Assembly (NCBI GenBank): GCA_008931825.1
Contig: QXVZ01027469.1
Span: 24,353 to 78,840 of the forward strand
DNA length: 54,488 nucleotides
Source: Phallusia fumigata
Lineage: Eukaryota > Chordata > Ascidiacea > Phlebobranchia > Ascidiidae
Reading direction: 5' to 3'
Part shown: piece by piece, positions 11,496 through 24,500 of the stretch
How positions within the stretch are numbered: position 1 is the first letter of the stretch
Layout of the letters: each line of letters begins with the position of its first letter
Made by a program: the position numbers and the translations under genes
The notes under the pieces: generated by a model
The model's database searches: none
Told to the model about the DNA's origin: nothing
Seen by the model: only the letters and a program-made list of their open reading frames with translations

Positions 11496-14154
11496 GTATG
11501 GTAGAATGACTAAGCAACCATACTACCAGAAAGATTATGCTTCGCCAAATGGTGAGATGGAAGATGGGGACGAAGATTACAGATTACCTACAATGCCATC
11601 GATTCCGCGACCACAACATGTTCCTGGAAGACGAGGCCGCCCACCTGGTACAATTTTTTTTGCACAATGGCAGATTAAAAAATGGTTCTGGGGCCACCTG
11701 CATGCTCTTTTAATCCTCCATGTGTCTCCAATGATCCAAAGATACAACAATCATTGTGGTTATGACACACCACAAAATTTAATTCTTAAAAGTATTGTTC
11801 CATGACAATCAACGATTATACGTAAATTCTGTCACCTTCAATTAGTGAATAAATGTGGCTCTAAGAAGTGGTTCATTTGGAGGGCATAAATGGTTTTCCT
11901 GAGATAAAAGTACAAAGTGCACATGTTGTTCTAACTTTTTGCCAACCTTGTCTCAATTTGCTCCTAAAACTTAGATTATTATCAGAATTGTTAAATCAAA
12001 TTGTAATTGCTTCAGCTTAATGGAAAAAGTAAAATAATACAATAAAATATATTGTGGTATGACACATATATGTAATCTGTGGATTGTTACAGGTGCATTG
12101 AATCGATCAACCTTAGACAAACAATACAGGCGATCCAACTCATATGCTCACAAAATTGAAGCACTGAGGGAACAAGAAGAAATGCACGATGATGATGTCA
12201 CTACAGCTAGACTCGCTATAAATGTATGTTGTTTTTAGTACATTGTTTATTATTACTTTCTTGCTATGTTTGTATTTCAATTTTCCATAGTTTGTAAGGT
12301 TCTATAACTTTTGTTTTAAAACAGGACGTTTTATTGTCTTTATGACAGTAGCTTCCATGATCGAAATGTTTAAACTTAAATTACAAACTTGCTAGAAAGA
12401 GTTCAACTCTAGTTTTGTTTCCTTTTTTAATATTGTGTTATATCATGTTTTGATTGTTTCAACAGTCTCAGAAGCCAGTCTTATCATCAGTGGAACAAGC
12501 AATATCAACTAGAAGGAAAAATCGCTTGCGGGAACTATTAAGTGCCTGCTCGGAGGATGAAATCATGGAAGTTGCTCTACCTCATTTGGCAAGAGTGTTT
12601 TCTCTGTGGGAATTCCTGGTTATGAAAGTAAGATATTGTCTTTTAATGGCTTCCAATAACCTCAAAATCCAAAACATTTGTAATGTTTCATGAAACAATC
12701 AAGGGCACTTGAATAGCATAGATTGTGTTTTTATTGTGGAAACGAAGGTTCTTTTTCCTGAAGGCAACTCAAATCCTATGTGCTTTACTGATTGGGATAA
12801 GTTTTTATACATGGTAGATATGACCATGGTGGTGCGCCATCAATTGTAATTGACCCCATAGCCCCAGTGGTTACCCAGATTTCCGCCAGATGGTAAAATG
12901 TTTGTTTAAGTTTATGTGCAACACTAATGAAAGGTGTCAGTTGCACATAAAACATGAATCTGTATTTTTTTGCTTTTTTGTATATTTACTGTGGAAAACG
13001 GTTCATTTGGGTGAAACTTTTTCAGGGAGTAATATAGGGTGTGTCACCAGTGTGTTGGTCCCAAAGAGTGTACGTGTAACCTTTGCCAGTAAGAAAACTA
13101 TTTTATATCTGCGCAAAAAATTACAACTGAAAGAAAAACACAATTTATCCAAACCTAAACAATAAGTTTTGCTTTGCCTCTGTATAAAATTAAGTTTATA
13201 AGATTAATTACCCAATGTCTAAAAAATTTTACTGCAAGAAAATACATAATGTTGCCACCTACAAACACTACATTGCTGATTGCAGGTAGAAAAAAATAAG
13301 CTCAGTCGAGTTTACTTTGCTGATGTGTACAAAGAATATGAAGCGCTGCACAAGTATGTTTGTCGTCTCACCGACAAGTACAAGGAAACTATTGACTCAC
13401 AAAAGAATGAACCACAAGAAAAGAAAGAAGGGGAAGACTCGATAGAACAAAATGCCAAAGATGCTTTGGACCAAAATAAGAAAAATATGATCACCATTCG
13501 CTGCAAAAAGGTTTGTTCTTCATTCAGCAGTTTTACAAGTAACAGTGTTTATATTTTTCAAGTTGCTAAAGAACATGAACTCAGAAGGATACTGCAAAAA
13601 ATAGTTTGCACAACATCCAGAAAACACATTCGCATTTTAACAGCTAACTATGTAAAAAAAATGGTTCTTTTGAAATGTGCTGTAAGTTATTCACACCATA
13701 AGAATAACAGTATCAATAGTTATGTTTTGCCCAGATTAGCCAATAAATCCTTCGTAATTTTTTTTGTAATGTTAACGGGGCCGTTGTTACAAAATATAGC
13801 AAAATAAAAACAAAGTCACATAACATCCACATTCCTAACTTATTTACAGGTGTAGAATCACATTCAAGTTGATTATAGTCGATTGTAGAATCACATTCTA
13901 ATTGATTTTGTCTTTACCAAATTGATTTCACAAATCACAGTTTTTCCAACTTTATCAAAATTCACAAACTTGGATCCTGGTTTCATGGCTATGCATTTTT
14001 TGCCTGTGGTGATGCTGGTAGTTCAAAAAGTGTTCGTTTTTAGCTAGCTGAGTCTCTTGGACTTGACCAAAATGAATTGGAAGATGCTGTTATATCTTTG
14101 CTGGATTCAGAACCTCTGCAGAAACCAGTAGTCACAAGTGCTGAAATCAAACAG
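11496..14154 (+). CDS. Copy B of the AT-hook protein family, middle exons
   Basis: Five phase-consistent exons: 11496-11647, 12093-12223, 12466-12627, 13286-13510, 14044-14154. The first matches exon 4 of the minus-strand gene in phase and layout (YGRMTK against YARYTP, followed by a shortened AT-hook, PGRRGRPPG). The third to fifth match exons 8-10: RLRELLSACSEDEIMEVALP against RLRKLLQQCTIDEIRSVAIP, then a YKEYEALHKYV helix, then LAESLGLDQNELEDA against AAESIHISSSSIDA. Copy B lacks the very long acidic exon of copy A. The N-terminal exons were not found, and the region upstream is broken by Ns. It is very likely nuclear, like its paralogue; function is unknown. It probably continues at 20227-21519. 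Confidence 0.75.
12830..12900. repeat. Short Rep-A fragment in an intron
   Basis: The words 'gaccatggtggtgcgccatc' and 'ccccatagccccagtggtta' match the gene-distal part of Rep-A copies near 34200-34380 and 40090-40130. Confidence 0.4.
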
Positions 14155-15623
14155 GTATATACACTAAATCTGTTTTGACTATTTCCCAAACTAATAGTTA
14201 AAATTTACATTCAGGTTATATTTTTATGACATTACCACACTAGTGTCTGGTTAAAATGAACCAAATTCATCAATACCAATGATATATGCGAGGACTTTTG
14301 AAAATAGTTAATGATGAAAAAATAGCTGGGATTTTTTTCATTCACTTTTCAGGAAGCATTCTATTACTAAATGAAATTTTTTATTACAGAAACTGTCTGA
14401 CATGAGTGTAAATTACCCTACAATTAAATTGTTTTCGGAAGTAATTTTCTTTAAATGTGTGTGTTTTTAACCACAAATTTCACATTCCAACTAAACCATC
14501 TATTTAGCGACCAAAATACTTTGCTATCTAAGCTGAGCACTTAATTTGATTTTGCTAATCCCCATAGCACAGATAGTCCCACTGGCCTTGTTGTCAAAAC
14601 ATGTACCACTTTGAATGGCTCTGTTGTCAGTACAACATCTATCAGCATCACAAGGTGCAAGGGTCCGGAAACCAGGTAGCGTTCAGCCGGTCATTGTTTG
14701 AAATTCCACAGATATCTGACCATTGTTGTGGCACTTCTTGGCAAGGCCAGCCCTTGTTGGCCATCAAACTGTCATCACATGAACTGCATTGTAGGTTGTG
14801 TTTAGTGTAGGATGACCTTGTCCATACAAATGTTTGTTTCCAGTGCCTGAGTCAAAATACCAGGCCTTTTTACGGTTTTCTGCTTCGCTTAACTTCTTTA
14901 ATAGCTTTTCTCAGAAGGAAGTTGTTTTCTTCCTCTTTTGTTCTGGAAACCAATTCTGTTGGGTTTCTGTTACATCTTAACATTTAGGCTACAATGGCGC
15001 ATTGGGTGTTTTGTAATGTATTTAGATCATAAGACACAGGAAAAATCTGTCATAAACAACATCTTTGAAATTTATCTTCCAAACAATACTGTTAAAGGGA
15101 GTTGAGCAAATACTGTAAAGATAAGTACATCACATAAAAATCAGCAAATCTCTCCACACATTAATTTAAAAAAACCTGCACATAAAAAATCAGCAGTATG
15201 TACAAAAACATTTTGTACAACAATAGATATATATGAGTTGTATAAATATCTGTTTGGAAGCGACATAATCCAGACATGCAAACTACAAAAGGGGAACATA
15301 GGTTTAGCACCAGTGAAACATTTTTACTTGTCTGCTACGGCATTTCCTTTAAAACTTTTGTGATGCATCATATATGCAATGGAACATCAAATTACCACCA
15401 TTCAATTTAACCTCAGGACAAAATTGTATTACCAAAGGGATGAAACCTGTTAACATCTACAGCTCACATACACCTTGCACCATGCGAGGAAAACAATATG
15501 CTGAAATCGTTTGTGCTCAGAATTGAAGTAAATGCTGTTGCTGTGTCACATAAAAAGATGATTCATATGTTGGCAAATAAAACAGTGTAACCACTTGTGT
15601 CCAAATCTTCATGTGTGGCCCCA
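14155..15623. other. Region between copy B exon and fibulin stop; decayed coding traces
   Basis: The part next to 15624 is presumably fibulin 3' UTR. On the minus strand 14525-14960 has Cys-rich open segments in shifting frames (for example PCDADRCCTDNRAIQSGTC and CSSCDDSLMANKGWPC) separated by stops. They look like a decayed gene or transposon, which I cannot identify. The remainder shows nothing I can support. Confidence 0.35.
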
Positions 15624-18600
15624 TCAGAAGTTGTACTCTGACACAAAAACTGTTATTGTGAGCATTCGATTGTCTCTCATATCTCCTCTGCCATTGTATG
15701 TGCTCATATCAACTTTCACTGTGTGCTCACTGGGTCCGTCAATTTGTTCATTCAGCATCAAGTAGGCATGTGGTCTGTACATTGACATCTGACGTAGGCT
15801 AAACATGGTTTGATTGTTGCCCACAATGGAGAAGTTGTATTGCTGTCGGCGTCTCCTTGCCGGGAACTTAATGCGAAAGATCTTAGTGGGTGCCTTGAGG
15901 CCCGACGTCACCGACACAAAGTGGTATGAAGTGCTGAGTGGTTGCTTCTTGCACATGTTGTACATGTTATTGTCGGTTGAGATCTTCTTGCATCGACGCC
16001 GGCGACATATGTTGGTGGTCACTTGTCGGTATCCAAACTCATCGGTTCTCATCAGTTTCCTATAAAACTTATCGGATGGGCACTGAAGAGGTTCAATGCA
16101 ACGATGGCCTCCATGAGTGTTAACACAAGATTCCCTTTCAGCACACATGTTCTTGTCATTGTCACATTCATTTATGTCAATGCAGGAGTAGTCCAATTTG
16201 CTGTACCTGCATTAATCACATGCAATCCAATCAACAGCCTGTTGACACTACAAACCAAACCATATCTTACCCTGGTGGACATTTACACTCAAATGAACCT
16301 GGGAGGTTTTGGCATCTCCATTGACACTTGCTTCCTCCGCCAACATTACATTCCTGGTCGTCAGCACATACACCTGCTTAAACATTGTTATTTTATCTTA
16401 CTGTTCACACAAGTAGTATTGAAATCATACCGTGATAATAGGAAAAACCACGATGACATCTGCAATTGAAGCTTCCTTGTGTGTTAATACACTCCGCATT
16501 TTGTGGACAGACATTTTGTTGGCACTCATTAATGTCAGTGCAATACCGACCATTTGTAAGTGGATCTTTGTGAAAACCGGGCCGACAAACACACTCATAC
16601 GACCCTTCTGTGTTTCTGCATTGTTCACCCATGCCTAGAGAAGATTATCATTGTGAGGAATGTTTGAATTAAACTGCACAAACTAATCTCTATTAGTACA
16701 AATACACTGTACATTGATGCTATAAACACATTTGACCATCTATTGCATTTGTCACAAATGTGCGAGGTGCTTCGTCCTGTTGAGTTTGGTCATATCGGTT
16801 TGTATTGTACTTCTATCTTCATGTTTGTGGCATGAAGTAATGCATTATAGGCCGGAGATGGTGTTTGTAATTCCAACAAACAGATTTATGCATTCCAACA
16901 TTATAAATCAATGGAAAAGAAGATTATCAAGGTATTACTGACAACTTATACGATGACTCCATATATCAGCTACCACATTGGCAATGAGAAAAAATTTGAT
17001 GTACCTTGACACATTGCTTCAACACACTCATCGGCATCAGAACAAGTCCCATCACCATTGCTCACATATCCAGCCTTACACTGACATCGGTAGCTTCCAG
17101 CAGTATTGATGCAGTATTGGTTGGAGTCGCAGGGCTGTTGTGTGCATTCATTAATGTCCCTACAAAATCTGCCAATCTGTAAAACAACAAAACTTTAATG
17201 AAATCAAGCTTTGGCAATCAAGTGTTTTGCTAATACCAGCTTATACCTTTGTCATTCCTGGTGAACAGAGACATCTGAATGATCCTACTGTGTTAATGCA
17301 CTTTTCACTGTTGCCACAATATCCTCTGGAGCATTCATTCACATCAACACATTCACCTGTAAAGAATTGAAACTTATCAGCATTTTAGTGCAAACAGGCC
17401 AACATGCGCAATCGCATTGTCGCACGGATAGATATGGAATGACATTTTTTTAGCGTTCGCACAAAAGCATTATACACACGAACACATCTCCATGAAACAA
17501 CCTGCGTATGGCCAAACTAAAACTCAACCTTTAATATCAACAAATAAAGCAACGTTTTGAGCAAACAAACCTGTGGCCTTGTCGAGTTCGTATCCGTGAT
17601 GGCAAATACATACATAACTTCCATACAGGTTACGGCACGACTGTCCGATCTTGCAAGGCGCAACTTCTGTGCATTCGTTAATATCCACGCATCCTTGGTT
17701 CTCCATGTATCTTTGAACAAACGAGACACGTTATGGCATTGTGTTATTTTGCGGATTTTTAAATATTTTGTGCTATCAAATTGTTGCGTTTACTATCAAT
17801 GTTCCTGTGTGAACAGATACAAAAACGTTATTATGGGTGTGAGTTGATGTTCTGCAACATTTGTTCCCACCAGCAATGGAGCGCAACCCCCTCCCGTTTT
17901 TGTTCTTGAGTGACATTACATGATACATGGATATTGATTTTCCATCTGTGGGCATTTTACTGTATCCAGTGACACCCAAAATAAATGAAGCGTTCCCTGT
18001 TCAATACGCCATAAAAAATCTGGCCTTTGTGTGGCCGAAAACTGTTCACTGTCAATATAGATTACAATTGGAAACCAATTTCAACACAGTGGGCCCTTTG
18101 CCAAGCTGGCAAGTGTTGTGCTAAGAACTGATTGAGTCCAAAACTCGACATGTTTATCCAGCGGTCGTACGTCCAGTGCACGCAACTTTGCCTTTTGAAG
18201 TGCGCAGTTATTCACCTACGGTATCTTTGATTAGTGACCGCCTATTTGTGAAGACACGCGCCCTGAATTTACATCGGCGTCAAATACTGCTCACATACCG
18301 AGCAATCCGTGAGAACCCGATTTTGAAAAATCTAGTCTAATTATCCTACTTCTACAGAAAAAAATTAAATTGCTGTTTTGTTCAGGGTTGGGACAGTTGC
18401 GATATATTTAACAGTTCATTTATAGCAGTCTTTGAACTACAAAAATGGTCATAGCTATCGGCCTGTCAGGTTTAATAATTCACAAAACCCAACAACCCAA
18501 AACAAATTTAAATGCCTTTTCCACTTACCTCAAACCGTTCTCGCAAAATCCGTTAAGTGATTTTCCGCCACCCATCGCGTTTGAAATCACTCTCATTTGG

Positions 18601-18656
18601 GCTTCGCTGCTTAGCGCCAGATAAAAAACCAACGCTAGAACCTTTAACCACTGCAT
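15624..18656 (-). CDS. Short fibulin-like secreted extracellular matrix protein
   Basis: Seven exons, complete: 18656-18529, 17710-17571, 17356-17247, 17176-17005, 16634-16431, 16373-16271, 16206-15624, all phase-consistent, giving 479 residues, the size of vertebrate fibulin-3, -4 and -5. The ATG at 18656 starts a signal peptide ([19 protein letters not shown]). About seven EGF-like modules follow, most calcium-binding ([30 protein letters not shown]). The last exon gives the fibulin-type C-terminal module ([10 protein letters not shown], a basic ICRRRRCKK stretch, ending VFVSEYNF). Fibulins are elastic-fibre and basement-membrane glycoproteins. The basic runs (RRRR) could be protease or heparin-binding sites (inference). 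The gene lies on the opposite strand between the two exon blocks assigned to copy B. Which vertebrate fibulin is closest needs a tree. Confidence 0.88.
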
Positions 18657-20226
18657 TGTGCTGTGTTGAAGGCGAAACTTATGTATGTTGAGCTGTTGTT
18701 AGGCGGATCACTAAGCCACCAAAACACAACTAACCTGAAACTGTAAAGGCAATAAAACAGTTTAAGAGCTTGTGCTTCGGGTCTATTATCCAGTACAGAC
18801 AGCTTGAAACTCGATCGTAAAAATTCGCGTTAAAAAGACTGCACTTCGCCATCTTGTCATGAAATAGTGTTTTCGCTGCCCAGGCGAGTCCCGAGCACGA
18901 GGCAAACAACCCTACAGGCGCCACTTAAACTTGTCTATCTTCGTGGCCTCACCAAAATTCGAGCGACCTGGGCGCCCTTCGCGCTCCTTGGGCGACCTCA
19001 AATAGCCAGGTGCAACATCCCATCCCCATATCCCCACCACACTCCAACTACTATCTGTCCATGACAATAACACAACACGGAATGTGGCCAAGACAGAACC
19101 GCTTTGAAGTCGTTCCCGCACCGACGCCCTTTTTCCTTCTCTCGCCGTCCTCTTTTGTCACCCGCATAAACAAACCGACTTGACGGCGTAGACTCTTTTA
19201 GTGTGCTGTTGCGAATACCCGTCGCTCATTTAGTGCTCTCGGCTTAATTTGTTTGCCCTGCACTTTAATCTTGCTTGTAAATTTATCTTAAATGCCTTGC
19301 GCTGCCGGAAGATCACCGTCCGGCCAGTTGCGACTGTTTGTTTGCTCACCTTAATTGACACAACAATCACAACGTCGTTTGCCAGCAAATGTCGTTTCTC
19401 AAAACGCGGCTAAATTGCACGCGATTCCGCAAATCGTTATTGGCGATCTTCCGCATGCCGGAAAAATTGCGGCGTTTACGAGTCGCGCCTAATGACAACC
19501 CTGCGGTGTCACCACCACTTTGCAACACTCACAATGACGGCAAACCACGATGTCGCTTTCCAGCGCAGATTGCAATTTATATGTAGATTCCCTCATGTTT
19601 AAACTGTAATTACACATTCTAAAACACGATGTCTGAAAAAAGACAGATTTTCCCAGTGGCCTTATTAAACGTAATTTGTTTCCACTTTTGCTTGATTCTT
19701 ACCTTGCTCTGTCTATGACGGCGAATATTTCGGCGGCCGAGACGCGCCCTGTTCTGAATTTTGGGTCGGAAGTGAACGAACAGTTGAGTTATCTGCCCGG
19801 TTTCCTGTCAAGCCAGACACCTGTGGGCCTTGCTACACAGCTATGAAATTAGACCATTCGCATACGTTCCCCCGTATTGGTGATGTATGCACCCTGTACA
19901 TTACCTCGCCTCTGTGCAATCAGCCCGCATAGGAAGTCACGGCTCAAACAACTGTGTATAGCGCTTCAAATTGAAAGAGGAAAGTGGTCGCAGCTTGGGG
20001 GTTCGGGCCACTCGGAAATTATTTGTGCACTCTCTATTTGTGCCAAGTGCGTTTCAGTCGGTGCGCTGCCGTAATTCCTCGTTGACCCTAAATAGAACAA
20101 TGTGCGCGACGTAATACCATCTTCTGCAGCTGTTTGTGTTGGCTGACATCAAAAATCAATCTATAATTCAATTTGCATGTTTCAATACTTGGCACTATAT
20201 TATATTTTCCTTGTTGTTATTTGCAG
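18657..20226. other. CpG-rich region upstream of fibulin
   Basis: It probably holds the fibulin promoter next to 18656. It has visibly more CpG than the rest of the window to its left and no family repeat. On the plus strand two overlapping frames stay open around 19700-19931 without a convincing start or splice pattern; long open frames are expected by chance at this composition. No gene is called. Confidence 0.4.
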
Positions 20227-21519
20227 AATTCGATAGTTACAGCGACTACGACGAATCAGAATGTGACCGTCGTAAGTCAGGCCGAAGGTAAGTTGCTGGT
20301 AGTCTTATGAACTATACTTAAGGGATTGCGAAAACAAAAAGTGTTGGAAAAAACTAAACTCAATTCTCGAAACCGTGCGACTATTTTGGTTGAAACATCA
20401 ATCAAACAGCGATTTCCGCTTTGTAAGAACCGCACAATGCCCTTTTCACGCTTGTTAAACATGGAACCGAGCGTGCTGTTGTGCTTCAGATTCCACAAAG
20501 CCGGTGCAGACCGAAGCGACCTCGACCAATTCGCCGTTGGTTGTGACCGAGGAGAGCGGAAATGGCGAGCAGAGCGACATGCCTGCTCTTGCTCCGTTAA
20601 ACCCCGATTCCGCCCAAGCAACCACAAGTGAAAAGGTACGTTTTGTCCTATTTTAGGACGACCCCTTGAAACGTGTGTAACCGCAAATGTTTCCCACGAT
20701 TTCAGGGTAATGAGGATGCGGCACCAAGTGAGGCTGTGGACGTCGATCAGGCCACCACCGACGACCAACCCGCGTATGTTCATTTATAATTAACCTTTGT
20801 ACTTGTAGTTCACTCTCAAACCCAGTCTACTTCTATCCGGTGGCTCGCTATGCGCGGTTCATTCGGATCACGGCAGCGTTTTCACACGCGCACGTGTAAA
20901 CACTCGGCGTGTGCGCACCTGTTCAGCCGCAACACGCGTCCCTGCTGCTGCCGAGCTTGTTATTGTTATTATTACCACCTTTTTACTGCGCAGTGAAGCC
21001 AAACAACCGCAGGAGGAGGCGCAAGTGGTGACGACACTTGCTGAGGGACACACCGTCATCGCACCGAGCAGCGATTCGGCGCAAATTATCCAGATAGGAA
21101 CCGGCGATGATAAGCAATTTATCGAGGTGCCCGAAGGTTACACGCTTATACAGACACCAGAGGGGCTCGTCATGTCGCAGGTACTTGCAAGCAATAATAA
21201 CGCCTTTATCGCGCAGCAATAGCGCTGGCTCCCGCTGCGGTAGTGGCTCTTGTTGGCTTAACACTGGCTAATCGCATTATACTCGCGACGCTGTTGTTTA
21301 TTGTGCGTCTTTTCGCGGCGAGATCCTTGACTTCGGGTCTTTTGTGCTTCGCAGCCGGGGACCACGCTTTCACAAGCTGAGGACGGGACCATCTACGTGA
21401 CGCAAGAGGACGGCACCACAGCACCACTGGACGCGCAAAAGGGCGTGCCACTTGAGACGGTCGAGTCTTTGCTATCGCTCGACGGTCAGCAAGCGACACA
21501 AGAGCAGCAGCAACAGTGA
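20227..21519 (+). CDS. C-terminal exons of an AT-hook family member (copy B or a third copy)
   Basis: Five exons (20227-20287, 20490-20635, 20706-20773, 20994-21180, 21355-21519) keep phase and end at TGA 21517-21519. The encoded tail is Thr/Ser/Gln/acid-rich, then a beta-rich module with VPEGYTLIQTPEG, then AEDGTIYVTQEDG and a Gln-rich end (TQEQQQQ). The module is clearly related to the last exons of the minus-strand gene (LPEGYTLIQTDDG, GEDGNVYMTSTEDG). The phase fits the exon ending at 14154, so it can be the 3' end of copy B, but codon use is much richer in G/C and CpG than in 11496-14154, a fibulin gene lies between, and no equivalents of copy A exons 11-12 were seen. A separate third paralogue or a misjoin remains possible. 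Confidence 0.65.
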
Positions 21520-24500
21520 AAGTTTTGTCACTGGTATTTGAGCGTGACGCGCTGCATGGGATGACGCAAGGTGCGTAACCCGACCCACTGACACCGAAGA
21601 CGGCCAGAAACGGCCCCGAAACAGTCTGAATTTGCGTTTGTTTCGTTTATTTTAGAAATTGAGAAATGTTAAAGTTTTTTTGGTTTTTGCTGCCATATTC
21701 CTTATCAAGACGTAACATCGAGCCTTCGCCTTACCTGAAGTTATCGAATTCGGGCGATTTATGTTCACATGTCTTTGATCAGCGCGATCGCGAGCTTTTG
21801 CGCCATGTACAGTATATAACAAAAGGAATTTTCCCTTTCTATCGCGTCACCCTTCGTTTCTTCACCAATGTCCGATTTTCATGGTGTTTGTTGACAAAGT
21901 AATAAATGGTGTAAATAAAAGCGCCAGCTTACGTTCGCAAGTTTCAATCAAGACCACCCAACGATTTACAGCTCAAGCAATTTCCCAGGGGTAAAATTTG
22001 TCCTACGCTTGCAAGTACGGATGAATTGTCATCGATTTCTGCTGGGTCATTGCCATATGTACCACTTTACTTAATCAAGCCAGACTCTGGTAATAAATTA
22101 TCAATACGAGGCGCAAATGCCAGTATTCTGCCTGGTTCACAATTAAACTCAGTAAAAGCAAACCTACGCATTTTCGAACGCTACGCGGCAAATGCTAAGA
22201 TCTGGTATTAGGCAAGACATGCCCACACCAGTTTCTGTTCGACCAAATCTTACTAACCTTTACCACAAGAGATCAAGTCTTCAGCTAATTTGTTGCGGTC
22301 TAACCGCGGAACGTAGCGAACCTGCGTCTGGCACCGAGCTACGAAATGCGAGTTACTTCTTACCGTCTATAAATAGAGGATTGCGCACCGCCTAACCCTG
22401 GCGAAGAAGAATGCACTTCCTAAACTGCTTTTCACGTTCACAGCGCGAAAATTCCGTGTACGCCAATAAATCATTTAACACGGGTCCAGCTGGTCACTTA
22501 GTAGGCACTCGCGAAGACAATTAACCACGAATATACGTCATAGGTAATTTTGCACAAGAAACTTTCCACGATGGATTTTTCGCCACTGCAGTGCAAGCTC
22601 TCGTTTCATAACTTTCTGTCACAATAAATTCTATAACAACAGGAAACTTCGTGGGTGTGAAAAAAAACTCGATACCATACAGCCCACATTACTAAGAAAC
22701 AACCATGTGGACCATGTTTTACGGTTCGTGCAACTTTACAAACAAATTTTCATGTAAAAAAATTCACAAAAATTTGATGTTACCTCTACCAAGCGATACA
22801 CGTAGCGGCAAATTAAGACTTCCTGTCGATATAACAGCAGCCGCCAGTCGTGTGGCAGCAAGCCTGAAGGCAATTGCATCGCACAATGCTTTACGAAGTG
22901 TCACATTGCGTTCACGGCAAATCAGTGACCCATCGGAGGTAACCGTGTCGTGTTTATCGGTCGATGCCGAATATAAACAGTCAGACATCCACCGCGTCCG
23001 GTTGCTGTTGCTCGTTCAAGTTTAAGTCTCCGATTAACGGGATTAATAATCGCAAACACTCGGAGGCTACACCAGACGATGTCATCCGCCTTATATCCTT
23101 GCCGTTGCGAGCTAACTCACTGCTTTTTATCGTTAATCTGCGGCCGTAACGAAAGTTTTAAAAATGGTACCTTTAATGGTGAGCTTCTTATAAGACAATT
23201 TTGGTCGCAAAACATCTTGCAAATCAGTTGGTGTCAAGTAATGCGCTCTAGAAACTACACAATTCGTGTTAATGTTTATCACTTGAGTAGGGTGGGATAA
23301 ATAACTTTTCAAACATCTCGGTCCATATTAAAATGCTTGCTTGAGTCAAACCTTCGATTCGTTGCACTTTACGCATACCATTGCGGACTTTACTTGATTT
23401 TCAACGCATATTCAAAGCATTACTCAAATCTGTGCTGCACTGTGTTCACGGATATCGCTAGATGCTATCGCATTAACCACCCGTATCTAGTTTTCATTGT
23501 AGTAAGCCGGGTGTTTGCATGGTGTGCTTAACTCTATTGTGGGGTTAAAGTTGTGATGGAAAATGATGCATTTGGTGAACTTTTGGCCAAAGTGCGCATT
23601 TTTAACATTCATTAGGAAATTATGATTATGTTAAGATTTGCCTATTTATTTTGACCAAACAGATTAATGTGGTCGTCAAGACACACACTCTGTTGCTACA
23701 ATACAAACATCAACCGTGTGCAGCATATTGCTTTTAGTTCAATATAATTTGTTACTTGCTGACATTATCTGGAAAGGCCTTCTTGTTCTCGATCAAAACA
23801 AGAAGGCAACTAAACTGGGTTAAGCCTACTACTGTTATTGAATAACTTAGGAACACAAGATACGGACTACGAGTAGCTTAATTAAAAACATAACTGCCAA
23901 CAGCTGAGAACTTGTATGTGGTCATCAGACAACAGCGATTATCGAAGCGTTGCAATACTTAAGTTCTCCAGCAGGGATATTTTTTTATTTGAGAATCTTT
24001 AACTAATCTTGGAATTTAGAACTCTAAACCTGTACCACTAAGTCTTGTTTTTTTTAATTATTTCGGCGCCTCCCTCTCAGGATCAACTTTGCGCCGCCAT
24101 TTACACATAAACTGCAACAAACACCTAAAATCGTCTGACAAAAAAGATTTTCAAGCCCGGGGGAGATTTTTTTCTAATTTCAGGAGTTTCTCCCAGTTTT
24201 ACAGCAAATTACTCCCAAAATTATTCAAATGCGAGTTCCTACCATGTGAACTTAGCTTTTGATCCAGCCTGAAGGTACAAATTTTTTATATGTTCGTAAG
24301 CAACCGTTCAATATTTTCAATTTCTGTTTTTTAGTTCATACTTATAATTCAGGTAAAGCGCAATTTATATTTCCGATTCGACCGATATATTTGCATACGC
24401 GTTCTGGACTTTACACAGCATGCTTTGAAGTGAAAGTGAAATTTTGGGCGAGCTTTCGGTATTCCCATGGTTTAGAAACGTTTTAGTTAACTTGGTGTCC

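Noticed and set aside
13286-13807. 175-codon continuous frame as one exon
   Set aside because: A good donor at 13511 and homology to copy A end the exon at 13510; the rest is intron read-through.
22705-23025. 106-codon plus-strand frame in the CpG-rich block
   Set aside because: An equally long frame lies on the other strand, there is no recognisable domain or neighbouring splice sites, and long frames are expected at this base composition.
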